From Cryptomeria japonica (lineage: Eukaryota; Streptophyta; Pinopsida; Cupressales; Cupressaceae), in the NCBI RefSeq assembly GCF_030272615.1, contig NC_081410.1:221577415-221641414 (forward strand): 64,000 nucleotides of DNA. The letters are read 5' to 3'. Positions 12,247 through 23,330 of this stretch are shown here, piece after piece. The stretch's first letter is position 1, and the number at the start of each line of letters is the position of its first letter. The position numbers and the translations under genes were made by a program. Below the pieces are notes generated by a model. The model was not told where the DNA came from and searched no databases. It saw only the letters and a program-made list of their open reading frames with translations.

Positions 12247-14755
12247 ATGCCTTCACGATGATCGGAGCATCCCACGAGGATTGAGATCCTGCGACAGCGC
12301 GTGATCGATGACGAACCACTAGATGAGGTGAGTTGACTGAACGTTGACTTTTGATTTTCTGCATTTGGCTTTCTATGATCGTTTGCAGGCCCTGGAATCT
12401 GACCCTGGGTCCCACCCAGGGCGCCATGGTCCCTGTGGGGCGCCATGGTCCCTTCAGGGTGCCATGGTCCCTGTGGGGCGCCATGGTCCCTGTGGGGCGC
12501 CATGGTCCCCTCAGGGCACCATGGTCCCTTCAGGGCGCCATGGTCCCTGACAGGGCACCATGGTCCCAATCAGGACTTGGCAAGAGATGTCAGGGTTAGC
12601 ATACGATGTTCGACAGTTTGCATGAATGATTTTGATGATTGAGTACTGATTATAGTTATGTTTTTGTGATGCAGGGTCTCCCGTACATGAGAGAGCACAC
12701 GGCGGGGCAGATTCTTCACAGTTCGCGTGATCAGATTCCCCGACTGACTCAGGCAGAGAGAGACACATTGTCGATAGTAGGTTTGTGGTCTATGATTCTT
12801 ATGCCGGCCATTCGATTTCATCCCGCGATGCTGATGGCACTCATGGAGCGATGGGATCCTGACACATGCACATTCCAGCTTCCAGTAGGGGAGATGACGG
12901 TGACACTTGAGGATGTGTACCGCATTCTTCGCCTACCGATCAGAGGAGCTACTGTGACATATGCGACCGATCGGTCAGTAGAGGATCATCAGAGGGAGCA
13001 GGTATATTGCATAGGGAGAGTCATGCCGAGTGAGACGAGAGGTCGTATCATGGTCAGCTGGCTCTTACATCCTACAGGAGAGGTGCCCCTCATGAGACGT
13101 CTTATGATAGCCATCATCGCACTAGCTGTTTGCCCTAATGGGCGAGGTACACACATGCATGGGGGTCTCACATGGTGCATCAGGGCTATGGAGAGACATA
13201 GGAGAGTATACGCCTGGGGTCGGAGTATGCTTGCACATCTCTATCACGACCTCGAGGAGTATGTTTTCGGATAGGGTTGCAGCTTGATGACATGCACACT
13301 TCTGCAGGTGTGGATATTTGAGCACTTTACATGCACTAGGCCTGTCGGCTATCCGATGAGTGCGGCTAGCGAGCGACCTAGGGTATTTGCTTATCCACTT
13401 ACCAGCGAGTGGAGATTTGGAGATCTATTGTATTGGAGAGTGACATTTGACAGATTGACAGCTGAGGTGACTGTATGGAGACCATATCTACGGATGCACA
13501 GATGGGATGGGATGGAGAGACAGTTAGCATGCTTACAGAGGAACCGCCTACTGAGAGGGCGATATCCACACATCATAGTCCCATTCTACTTTGACCGAGT
13601 ACGGAGGCAGTTTGGGCTAGAGCAGTGTGTTCCAGCCGATGTGCCCATCTACACTCGACACTCACGAGTCCTTCCCAGACCCAGAGCAGTAGCGAGACCC
13701 ACGATAGATGATATCGAGATCACAGATATAGAGGGGTCCGATCAGGATGTGGTCACTGATCATGTTGCAGACCCCGGGGCACAGCGCAGGTATCTCTCAT
13801 GGTTTATGAGGACATACCCGGGGCCTATCTTTCCACCAGATCACCCGACAAGCCATCCAGGTCCATGGAGGCATGGAGATCAAGATGAGGATTAGGGATC
13901 CAGATCGGAGGAGCCAGAGGAGGGAGAGGGTCATGAGGAGGCAGGAGGGCCTGATCCATCCATAGGAGATCAGCCTAGTGCCGAGGAGGAGGAGAACGAG
14001 GATGACGAGGAGGAGGAGAGAGATGATGAGGAGGAGGATAGCGATGATGAGGAGGAGGATAGAGATGACGAGGAGGAGTCAGATGCAGCTCCTCACCATT
14101 CAGGAGATGATACCATAGCCTTAGATCCTCCTGTTATTCCCCAAAAGGGGGAACACAAGGCGATACGGAGACCTGTACCTATCGCGCACAGATCGTTCGA
14201 GCGTGGGGAGCCTAGTAGTTCCCAGTCACAAATGCTTCCATATCACGATCCCTACTGGCATGAGGGAGATCCAGGTATAGTAGGTTTATACTGATTGATT
14301 AATGTTTTGATGATATAAAATGGTACTAACACAAAATCTGTTCTACTGCTACAGCTAATGTGCAGGAGTGGCGTTCCTTGATCCAGCAAGCAGTGACAGA
14401 TATCTCCACGACAGCGCAGATCCCTAGTTCCTCACAGGTTGCTTATAGACCTCAAGGGAACGCGGGTCGACATGATGATTTGTTTTCCCCATTTCGAGTA
14501 CAGGTAGAGATATGGAGGGAGAGAGAGCAGGCTCTATCAAAGGACCTTCAGCGGGCATAGCGTGATCTAGCAGCAGCTCAGGCCGAGGCTACCTCGTATC
14601 GCGTGATCCTTATGGATAGGGATCGTAGGAGTTCCTCTCGGAGCCATTCACGATCTATATCACGGTATACCCCTATGGGTCCACCTGCACGGCCGGATCA
14701 GGAGGGAGCATCTAGTCGTCACTCTCCAGCCACCAGCCCTAGGGATAGGAGATGA
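12247..14755 (+). pseudogene. Antisense plant mobile domain (PMD) gene of element 2, three exons, broken
   Basis: Proposed exons are 12247-12327, 12675-14274 and 14355-14755. Intron 1 (GAG/GTGAGT ... GATGCAG) has phase 0 like that of element 1. Intron 2 (CCAG/GTATAG ... GCTACAG) is 80 bp and joins the frames of exons 2 and 3 exactly. Exon 2 opens IPRLTQAERDTL, continues with DVYRILRLPIRGA, LLHPTGEVPLMRRL and LLQVWIFEHF, and ends the domain near RRQFGLEQCVPADVP. An Asp/Glu-rich stretch follows (13960-14090), and exon 3 has a short coiled coil and a Ser/Arg-rich end. Single-base stops are TGA 12259-12261, TAG 13272-13274, TAG 13893-13895 and TAG 14558-14560. Apart from these the frame is open for about 690 codons, so it was probably coding until recently. 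Role unknown: host PMD proteins act in gene silencing and development, but the domain is also common in transposons. Confidence 0.8.
12417..12574. repeat. Eight-unit GGCGCCATGGTCCC array in intron 1
   Basis: Eight units of about 18-21 bp contain gcgccatggtccc or gcaccatggtccc, separated by tgtgg, ttca, ctca or gaca. Each has the palindromes GGCGCC and CCATGG side by side. The array lies wholly inside the proposed intron 12328-12674. ORFs on both strands here are repeat translations. Single related words occur in each LTR (gtgccatggtcccgac near 11290, gcgccatggtcccgac near 22446). Confidence 0.9.
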
Positions 14756-14812
14756 TCTTATGATGTAGGGTAGGTCACATTTTGGATGTATAGTGACCTA
14801 CCTTTGTATATT

Positions 14813-14924
<112 letters not shown>

Positions 14925-15429
14925 TTGTCTCAAACGTGTTATCTTTAATGTCTAAAACAATGTGTATTTTGATTAAAGTTAATACATTTGGTAGATGTAC
15001 ATGTATGTTCCGAATTTAATTTCCATGTGATTGATTTCTCAATGCTCCATGATTAAATTGATACATGTGTGACTTAATTAAAATATTTGATCAAGTACTA
15101 CATTGATGATAGAAAGTATGTGTTAAGCCTAAGAATCATATAACTAATGTGATCTAACTTGAATTTAAACACAACATGACACGATTCAACTCAACACATA
15201 AAAACATTGTATAATATGTCAACATAATGAAAAATGTAAATCTTTTGCAATTTACATAAATGAATTCAAGACAAACCATAAAGTAAAGAAACATGCTTGT
15301 CAGGAATGAAGCAATATAGATTAAACAAAACATCATTTAATTCTATTTGCTCTAACAAAAATATGCTAACATATTATCCAATTATGAAGAAACGAGAAAG
15401 GAAATAGATGAATGATAAGGAATGCGGAA

Positions 15430-18400
15430 TTAAGCATAATATCTACGCAAGTGCATAGCGTTTATAGGGTCTTTAAGAGGCATACCGTCTACATCCGCTA
15501 TTTTGTAAGCACCTGATCCATAATCTTCAATAACGATATACGGTCCAAGCCAATTAGGACTAAATTTTCCCTTTTCTTCAGGTAAGGCATTCACATTGCA
15601 TTGATTCTCATAGAGGACTAAGTCACCTACTGAGAAGGAACGTTGAATAACCTTATCATTATAGCTTTGTTGTAGAGTTTTGTGATACGCTTGAATATGC
15701 TCAAGAGCATTTATACGCTGTTCATCAAGCATCTCAAGCTGTTGAAGTCTTTGTTCTCTATAAGCGTCATCATCTACTATACCTTTGAGAGAAACTCTAA
15801 GTGATGGAATCTCTAATTCTAAAGGCATAATAGCATCAGCACCATAAACAAGATTATAAGGTGTAGTTCCGGTAGCAATTCGTACACTCGTTCGGTAGGC
15901 CCAAAGAGCATAGATTAGCTGAGTACTCCAATCCTTACCATGCTTATTCACGGTTTTACGAAGAATTTGTTCAATTATCTTATTGGATGATTCGACTTGG
16001 CCATTTGATTGAGGATAGTATGGTGTAGAAAATCGATGTTTGATATGATACTTCTCGAGGAATTTCTTCACATCCTTGTTCTTAAATGATGTCCCATTAT
16101 CAGAGATTATAGTGGAAGGTATCCCAAATCAAGAAATAATGTTTTCTAGAAGAAATCGACAAATCACTTCAGCAGTAGTAGAGCGAAGGGGAATAGCTTC
16201 TACCCATTTTGTAAAGTAATCTGTTGCGGTTATAATGAAAGTATGTCCTTGAGATGAAGGAGGAGAGATTTTACCGATAAGATCCAGCCCCCATGCAGAG
16301 AAAGGCCAAGAAGCTACATGAGAACAAAGTTCTTGGGCAGGAGCATTAATCAAATTATTGTGTTGTTGACATTGATGACATTTCTTAACAAATGAAAAGG
16401 AATCCTGCTGCATAGTTTGCCAATAATATCCCATACAAAGCAACCTTTGAACCAAGGATTTGCCTCCAAAATGCCCCCCACAGGAACCTGAATGCGCCTC
16501 TTCAAGGGCAATAGGGATTTCCGATTTGTTAAGACGACGAAGGAGAAGACCGTTATAACCCCTTCGGTAAAAAACATTAGAAAGAATGATATATCTAGCG
16601 GACAGCTTGCGAACTCTAGCCCTAGTGTTCCTATTAGTGGAATCAGGAAAGGTACCATCAGTCAAGTATCTTACGATATGCGAGTACCATTCATCTGAGT
16701 CTATAAAGTCACAACATGTCACCAGGCTGGAATCATCTACAATAGCTGGAGAAATAAGGTTGTGAATAACAAATTTAAGATCAACCATAGGGTCCTCTAA
16801 AGATACCAAAGAAGCCACACATTCCATTGCGTCCGCATGTCGATTATCTTTTCGAGGAACAGGTTCTATGGTGTAAGAATCAAATTTTTGTAACAAAGAG
16901 ATAGCGAGGTCTTTATATTGTGATAATTTGTCTTGTTTCACTTGATATAGTCCTGTTACTTGTCTTATAATCAGTTGAGAATCTCCAAAAATATGTATGT
17001 GTTTTATATTCAAAGCTAAGGCTGCCTTTATTCCTGCTATAAGAGCCTCATACTCAGCAATGTTATTGGTACATAGGAAATTGAGACGATAAGATAAGGG
17101 AATGGACTTCTTTGTAGGAGAAATCAGAACAACACCTGCCCCCGATCCCGTACGACACTTAGAGCCATCAAAGTATAACTCCCAAGTTTCATCTTTCTCT
17201 GTACAAAGAATGAAGTCGTCAGGAAAAGACTCAGGATTAGGGAAGGAGAAAGGTGAAGGGGCCTCAACCAAGTGATCGGTCAACGCTTGCCCTTTAATTG
17301 CTCTTTGTGAAACAAATTTAAGGTCAAATTCAGTTAACATCATAACCCACTTAGCTAGGCGTCCTGATAAATCAGTTTTAGAGAAAAGATGCTTCAACGG
17401 ATCAAACTTTACCATGACGTGGACTTCTGAATTTAAAAGATAATGTCTCAATTTCTGAGTCGCAAACACCAAGGCCAAGCATTGTCTTTCTATCGCAGAA
17501 TATCAGGTCTCGTAATCGAGTAAGGTACGACTTATATAATAAACCGGACACTCCTTACCATCTTTATCATGTTGTGCCAATAATGCTGCAAGAGCATGAG
17601 AGGAAGCAGCTGTATAAAGAAGGAAGGGTTTAGAAGGTTCGACAGGTTGAAGGATAGGAGGATTAGCCAGATACACTTTTAAATCTTCAAATGCTTGCTG
17701 ACAATCTTCATTCCATTGAAAAGTGATATTCTTTTTGAGAAGTTGAGTAAAAGGAAAAGTACGATCCGCAAATTGAGATACAAACCTACGAATAGCTTGA
17801 ATCTTTCCTTGTAAGCTTTTGAGTTGAGACACATTTCTAGGAGGTGGCATGTTGACAATAGCATCTATTTTCTTAGTATCCACCTCAATCCCACGATGCG
17901 AAACTATGAATCCTAATAGTTTTCCACTATCCACACCAAAAACACATTTTCGGGGATTTAAGCGCATGTGATATTTACGAATCCTTTCAAAGATTTGACG
18001 AAGGATCTTAATGTGATCTATGCGGAGAATGGATTTGGCTAAAACATCATCAACATAATCTTCTAAAATCTTATGCATGTAATCGTGAAAGATAAGGGTC
18101 ATCGCTCGTTGATAAGTTGCGCCGGCGTTTTTAAGTCCGAAAGGCATCATTACCCAACAAAACGTACCCCAAGGAGTGGTGAAAGCAGTTTTGAATTGAT
18201 CTTGAGGATTAATGAAAATTTGATTGTATCCTGAAAAACCATCCATGAAGGATAATAAAGCATGTCCTGTTGTAGAATCAACTATCATGTCAATGTTTGG
18301 GAGGGGAAAATCATCTTTCAAAGAAGCTTTATTTAAATCTCGAAAGTCAGTACACATTCTTATTTTATTATCTGACTTAGCCACAGCGACAATATTTGAA

Positions 18401-20985
18401 ATCCATGGGGAATAATCAATAGGGCGGATAAATCCAGCCTCCAATAATTTTTCAATCTCAGCCTTAACAAGCAAAGCTACCTTAGGATTCATTTTTCTAA
18501 TCTTTTGTTTCACAGGCTTAGCATCAGGAACTAAGACAATATTATGAGTGACAAACTTAGGATCTATACCAGGCATGTCAGAATATGTCCAAGCAAAGAT
18601 CTCAGAGAATTCACGCAATAAATCTTCATATTGTTTTTGTTCCTCTTCGTCCAGACATTTTCCAATTTTAATAACTTTTTCCTCATTGCCATAATCCATC
18701 TTAACATCAATGGTGTCGCTTATGAGAAGATTATTTTGTTGAGGAGTATCCTTTAACTGAGGAAATTCTTTCACAATCTCATTGTTATCAGTCTCTTTTC
18801 CAAAATAGGCTTCAGTGTTCAAACAATAAGGGAATCCCCTATTGTGATGATAACGAGGAAGAGTATCATATGCTCCTAAAAACTCAGCTAAAGCGTCATC
18901 GGTAGGAAAAACATCCAAAGCACAGGCATGCGAAGGATCAATATACTCAGGATGTCTCATTGGTAGAGATGTAGAAATAACATTAACACTAATACATGGT
19001 CTTCTAGAAGCTTTAGTGCACTTGCAGGGATTATAGCCAAGTCCAAAGGCATAATTGTGAAGATTATTCTCTAGAGGAACCTTTATCCCTTGTTCGTGAG
19101 CGCCACAACCATTTCCATGATACCCATGCTTAGCAAAAATGCGAAAACCACGACCATAACGATCAGCCATTTCAGAAAGAGAAAGTGGTTTTTCATAAGA
19201 CAAAGAATCAAACCCTTTAGAATTGGAAGTGCGAGGAGAAGAAGTTTGAGAAGCGGCCACGAAGTTATTGCTCATAGGTTCAGGTAATGTTGATTGATTT
19301 TTAGCTTCTTCCTTCTTTTCAGCTTTAAGCTCTCTAGAAGGAACCTTATATTCACCTACAAAGGTGGGATTAAAATCAAGAGATCCCCAATCGTCTTCTG
19401 TGAGAACCTTCTCAGGATCAAAATCCTTCTTATGTGTAGTTTCAAGTCGAGAAGAGTCTTCTTCAGGAGCTCCAGACTCATCCAAAGAATTTTGATCATC
19501 AGAGAGCGAGGATTCATAGATAGGTATCTTGTTTAAAGAGTCATCACTAGACGAGGACGACTTAGAAGAACCCCCTTTGGAAGTAGATGTTTGTAAACAA
19601 GCCTGGAAATTAGTATCACCTATCAAGGTATATGTCTTATTGTTATAGATAAATTTAACTTGTCTATGCAATGTAGAGGGAACAGCTTGCATACTGTGAA
19701 TCCAAGGTCTCCCTAATAGCAAGTTGTATGTTAGATTTCCCGACATAACATGGATAGGAGTAGGCAAAGTAACAGGCCCCACTATGAGGGGTAAGGTGAT
19801 AATACCTAATGAAGTCTTAGCCACATTGTCAAAGCCTCGAATGGGACGAGAGTCAAGCTCAATGAGGGATGTATCCACATTCATCTTATGCAAAAGATTA
19901 ATGCTACACACATTAAGACCAGAGCCATTATCTACTAGTGTTCGTCTTATAGCAGTATCATTTATGATAACCACAATCATCAAGGGATCATATTGATGTT
20001 GAATTTCACTAGTGGGCAACTCATCTTGAGTAAACACAATATGAGCTTTAGGATTCATCACAGAGTTAACCAAAGACACTATATTACTAGATGTATTCGG
20101 TGGAGGAACATTCAAATCTTTCAAAGCATCTTGTAACATTCCGTGATGAGCAGAAGAAGTTTGAATCAAATCCCAAAGGGATATCTTAGCAGGGGTAGCT
20201 TTAAGTTGTTCTATGAGATCATATTCCTTACTAAGAACTTGTGAAATACGTGGAGCTTGCGGAAGAATTGGTTGAGGATTAGGAAGAGAAGCTGGAATAA
20301 CCGGAGGAGGATTAGGTTGCCTATTATTTCTAGTATGATAAGTATGAGCAACCGCATGATAACTCTCTCTAGTTAATTGCTTGGCATAATTATAAGGACT
20401 TATAGGTTTTCTTCCTTGCACAGTGATGATTGGTTTATTCGGAGTATGAAATGAATCATGATCATACCCTCCTTGGACAGTAAGGAGAGGTGATTTAGGA
20501 ACTTGAAAGGTGGGAGAAGGATAAGCACCTTGGACTTCAAAGAGAGGCTTATTATGCTCATTCAAGTTTATCATGTTAACCAATTTAGAAGTTTTGTTCT
20601 TGTTTAGAGATTTCGATAAAGCCACAAAGTCATCAAGAGCATCATCCAACAAAGCATGGTCATATCTATTAAAAGGTTTATCTTTTGATTCAAAAGGAGA
20701 CATCTCCTCATAGAGGGGATTATTGAAAACAACCATGTTACTAGATTCAGTGGAAGAGTTGATAGGAATGTACCCTCAAGAGGAATCATTCAACTTATCT
20801 TTCTCATCACAACGAAATGGCATAGTAACAAGGTTTATGAGTTTTTGGTAAAATGAAGGTTTGGCCTCTTTAGGATTCAAAAACTCATCTAAAGATTCAT
20901 CTAATTCATCTTGGCTATACTCATAATCGGCATAATTGCATACATCATCATAAATATGAACATCTTGCAAATAGAAATCCAACAT
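15430..20985 (-). pseudogene. Tat polyprotein: PR, G-patch, RT, RNase H, aRNase H, integrase
   Basis: A single frame of 1852 codons from ATG 20985 to the stop at 15430, broken only by TGA at 20776-20778, 17503-17505 and 16129-16131. N-terminal region (20985 to about 20000): acidic, then a VQG-containing motif three times, then proline-rich; no Gag core or zinc knuckle visible. Then in order: protease (LVDNGSGLNV, near 19930), Ser/Asp-rich linker, G-patch-like GNGCGAHEQGI (near 19100) ending FGLGYNP, reverse transcriptase (DGFSGYNQ; YVDD at 18046-18057), RNase H with its first Asp replaced (LYTAASSHALA), archaeal-like RNase H with all acids (ELYFDGSK, EYEAL, FGDSQL, RHADAM), integrase HHCC, then DYFTKW, SDNG and GQVESSNK, so all catalytic acids remain. 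Integrase ends INAMHLRRYYA. The first RNase H losing its active site is typical of Tat elements. Confidence 0.92.
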
Positions 20986-21132
20986 TTTGAAATAAAAGTT
21001 GCATAAAACTTAGACACACAACGCAAAGAAACACACTCTTTTTTTTTTCTCTTTTTATGAAAGTGAAATGAAAACACACTAAATCTAGATCTAGATCTAA
21101 CAAATGCAATGCAAGAGGAGGCAATGATAGAT

Positions 21133-21150
21133 TCACGTCGAGTTCACCAA
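21133..21150 (-). other. Primer binding site of element 2
   Basis: On the minus strand, TGGTGAACTCGACGTGAA lies a few bases inside the 5' LTR end, starting with the expected TGG. I cannot assign the tRNA from memory. The start of the polyprotein is only about 150 bp further on. Confidence 0.7.
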
Positions 21151-21152
21151 AA

Positions 21153-22819
21153 TGTGTGGGGGAAAAAGCGAGACTAGGCTAACATGTCCTAATCCTGCCT
21201 TTTGACACACATTACGGAATACGAAAGAGCCTAGAGGTATCACACAATTGGCTACTTCTTTTTGTGAAAGAGAGAGCCATGGGCTACCTATTAGGGTTTC
21301 TATTCCTTTGTTGTAATTGAAAGGTAAGATTATGCAAGTTCAATTCCTAACCCTAAAATGCAAGTATGAACTAATAACAAGATTGCAGAATTGAACTTAA
21401 ACAATGGAAAGCTGCAAACATAAGGACAAGACAAGAATGCAGATGCGTACCCGGAGACAAAATCTGAGTGAAAATGTTCGGGATGGGGGCGCGGGCGCCA
21501 TTGTCCTGATTCTGCACCTAAAACTGCACCTGAAACTGCCACTTTGCAATCTGGAAAACTGTTGGAAATGCTAAAAATTGCTGTCTGTCAGGAGGACCAG
21601 GGCGCCCAGCGCCCCTGTCCCAGGGACCAGGGCGCCTAGCGCCCCTGTCCTGGCAGGACCAGGGCGCCCCACGCCCCTGTCCTGGTCTTCTGCTCCGAAA
21701 CTTGGTGTATGGTTCCGTCTCCGTCTGCTTCTTTCAGATCTGCAACTTGCGGCGTCGTCTGAATCCCAAAATCTGCACTTATATCTGAAAAAGGTGTTTG
21801 GGCAGCTATATAGGGTTTTGCCTTAGTCAAACCCCCGCTTCGGTGATTTCCACCTCCACGAATAGCCAAGTTGTATTGTAAAAGTAATGTGTGTGCAGAC
21901 CTTGTGTGTGTGCAAGATCTAAAATGCAAGTAAGCAAACTAGAGCAACCTAGAAAGTAAACCCTAATTGCTTGTAAATGATAATGTAAATGCTCCAAATC
22001 AAGATGCCAAGTGATCTAAAGTATGAATGTAAGTGACATAATGAGGCTTATGCAAAGACATGAAAACAACATGAAATCATACCCAACCCCAAGGGAGGGG
22101 TACAAGCCAATCTTCAGTCGGTGATCCCTTATTGCTCTTCAATGCCTTCAAAGCCCTAAGTGAATGAATGGATTTGATGAATGCTTGGAGGATCAATGTT
22201 GAGAGTTGTTGAAGTCTTCAAAGATCTGCTCTTTCACTGCATATGAGGTTCCTGAAAACAAAAATCCCGATCCTTTCAAATGAAGAAAGAGAGCTCTTAT
22301 GTATGAAACCCTAGGTCTTAATTCCAACTTTTGGCCGACCTAGAGATTGAATATCCCGCCAATTTCTTGGGGTTAAGCTTTATTTTATGATTGGATTGCG
22401 CTCCTAAAATTTCGGGAAAAATGTCCGGGACCGTGTGCACTCCAGGCGCCATGGTCCCGACAACTTTTCACCAAATTTTCAGGGCCGTCAGATATGATGA
22501 TTTTAGAGAGAATCCCGAAGTTACAGGTGATTTCGAGATGTTTTGACCCTCGAAATCAAGCCCCCAAGTTCAGAATAGGGCCTAATTAGGGTTTTTGATT
22601 GAATGATGTATTGGAGGAATAAAATGAAAAGGGCACGCTTTAACGAAAGGGCCCAACTTTATGATGTGGAGAATGGTGAAATAGGACCTTAGACCTAATT
22701 AATTTGATTAATTAAGTGCTAAAGGAGAAATGCAATGCAAAATGTAAAATGCACCAAGGCGGGTGCTAAACTAGGTGTGAAATTGTACCACCCTAGCAAG
22801 TGCGTACAATTTACGACGC

Positions 22820-22823
<4 letters not shown>
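21153..22823 (-). repeat. 5' LTR of element 2
   Basis: 1671 bp, identical in structure to the left LTR apart from scattered substitutions and a 12-bp duplication (two copies of the tgcacct-aaactg type word near 21515). TG...CA ends are intact. Confidence 0.95.
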
Positions 22824-22943
<120 letters not shown>

Positions 22944-22952
22944 TGTGATTTG

Positions 22953-23330
22953 TTAAAAAATGTGTCTCATTAATTTCAAGTAAAAAAGGCTAAAATATTA
23001 AATCAAATATCTTTTGATTTAATAAAATTGTGGATATTTAAAATTCCTTCTTTAATGACAAAAGAGGGCTTATTATAAAGGAAATTTGTGAAATAATCAT
23101 GCGAATATCCTTTCAAAGGTTCCAAAAAGTAAAAGGGGTATTAAAAAATGTGTCTCATTAATTTCAAGTAAAAAAGGCTAAAATATTAAATCAAATATCT
23201 TTTGATTTAATAAAATTGTGGATATTTAAAATTCCTTCTTTAATGACAAAAGAGGGCTTATTATAAAGGAAATTTGTGAAATAATCATGCGAATATCCTT
23301 TCAAAGGTTCCAAAAAGTAAAAGGGGTATT
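22953..23330. repeat. 188-bp perfect tandem duplication
   Basis: 22953-23142 and 23141-23330 read the same throughout as far as I can see, starting ttaaaaaatgtgtctcatta. The lack of differences means that the duplication is recent or under gene conversion. No ORF. Confidence 0.95.

Noticed and set aside
12216-12642. Repeat-rich ORFs with HGP/GAPW peptides
   Set aside because: All frames on both strands are open through the short GC-rich array, which fits an intron better than a coding sequence.
13257-13308. A third small intron in the second PMD gene, around a GTATGT word
   Set aside because: Only about 50 bp, and reading straight through the TAG at 13272 gives the family-like LLQVWIFEHF; a single nonsense change is simpler.
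17679-20789. Plus-strand and other-frame ORFs inside the element 2 polyprotein
   Set aside because: They are shadows of the long minus-strand frame, which alone shows domains.
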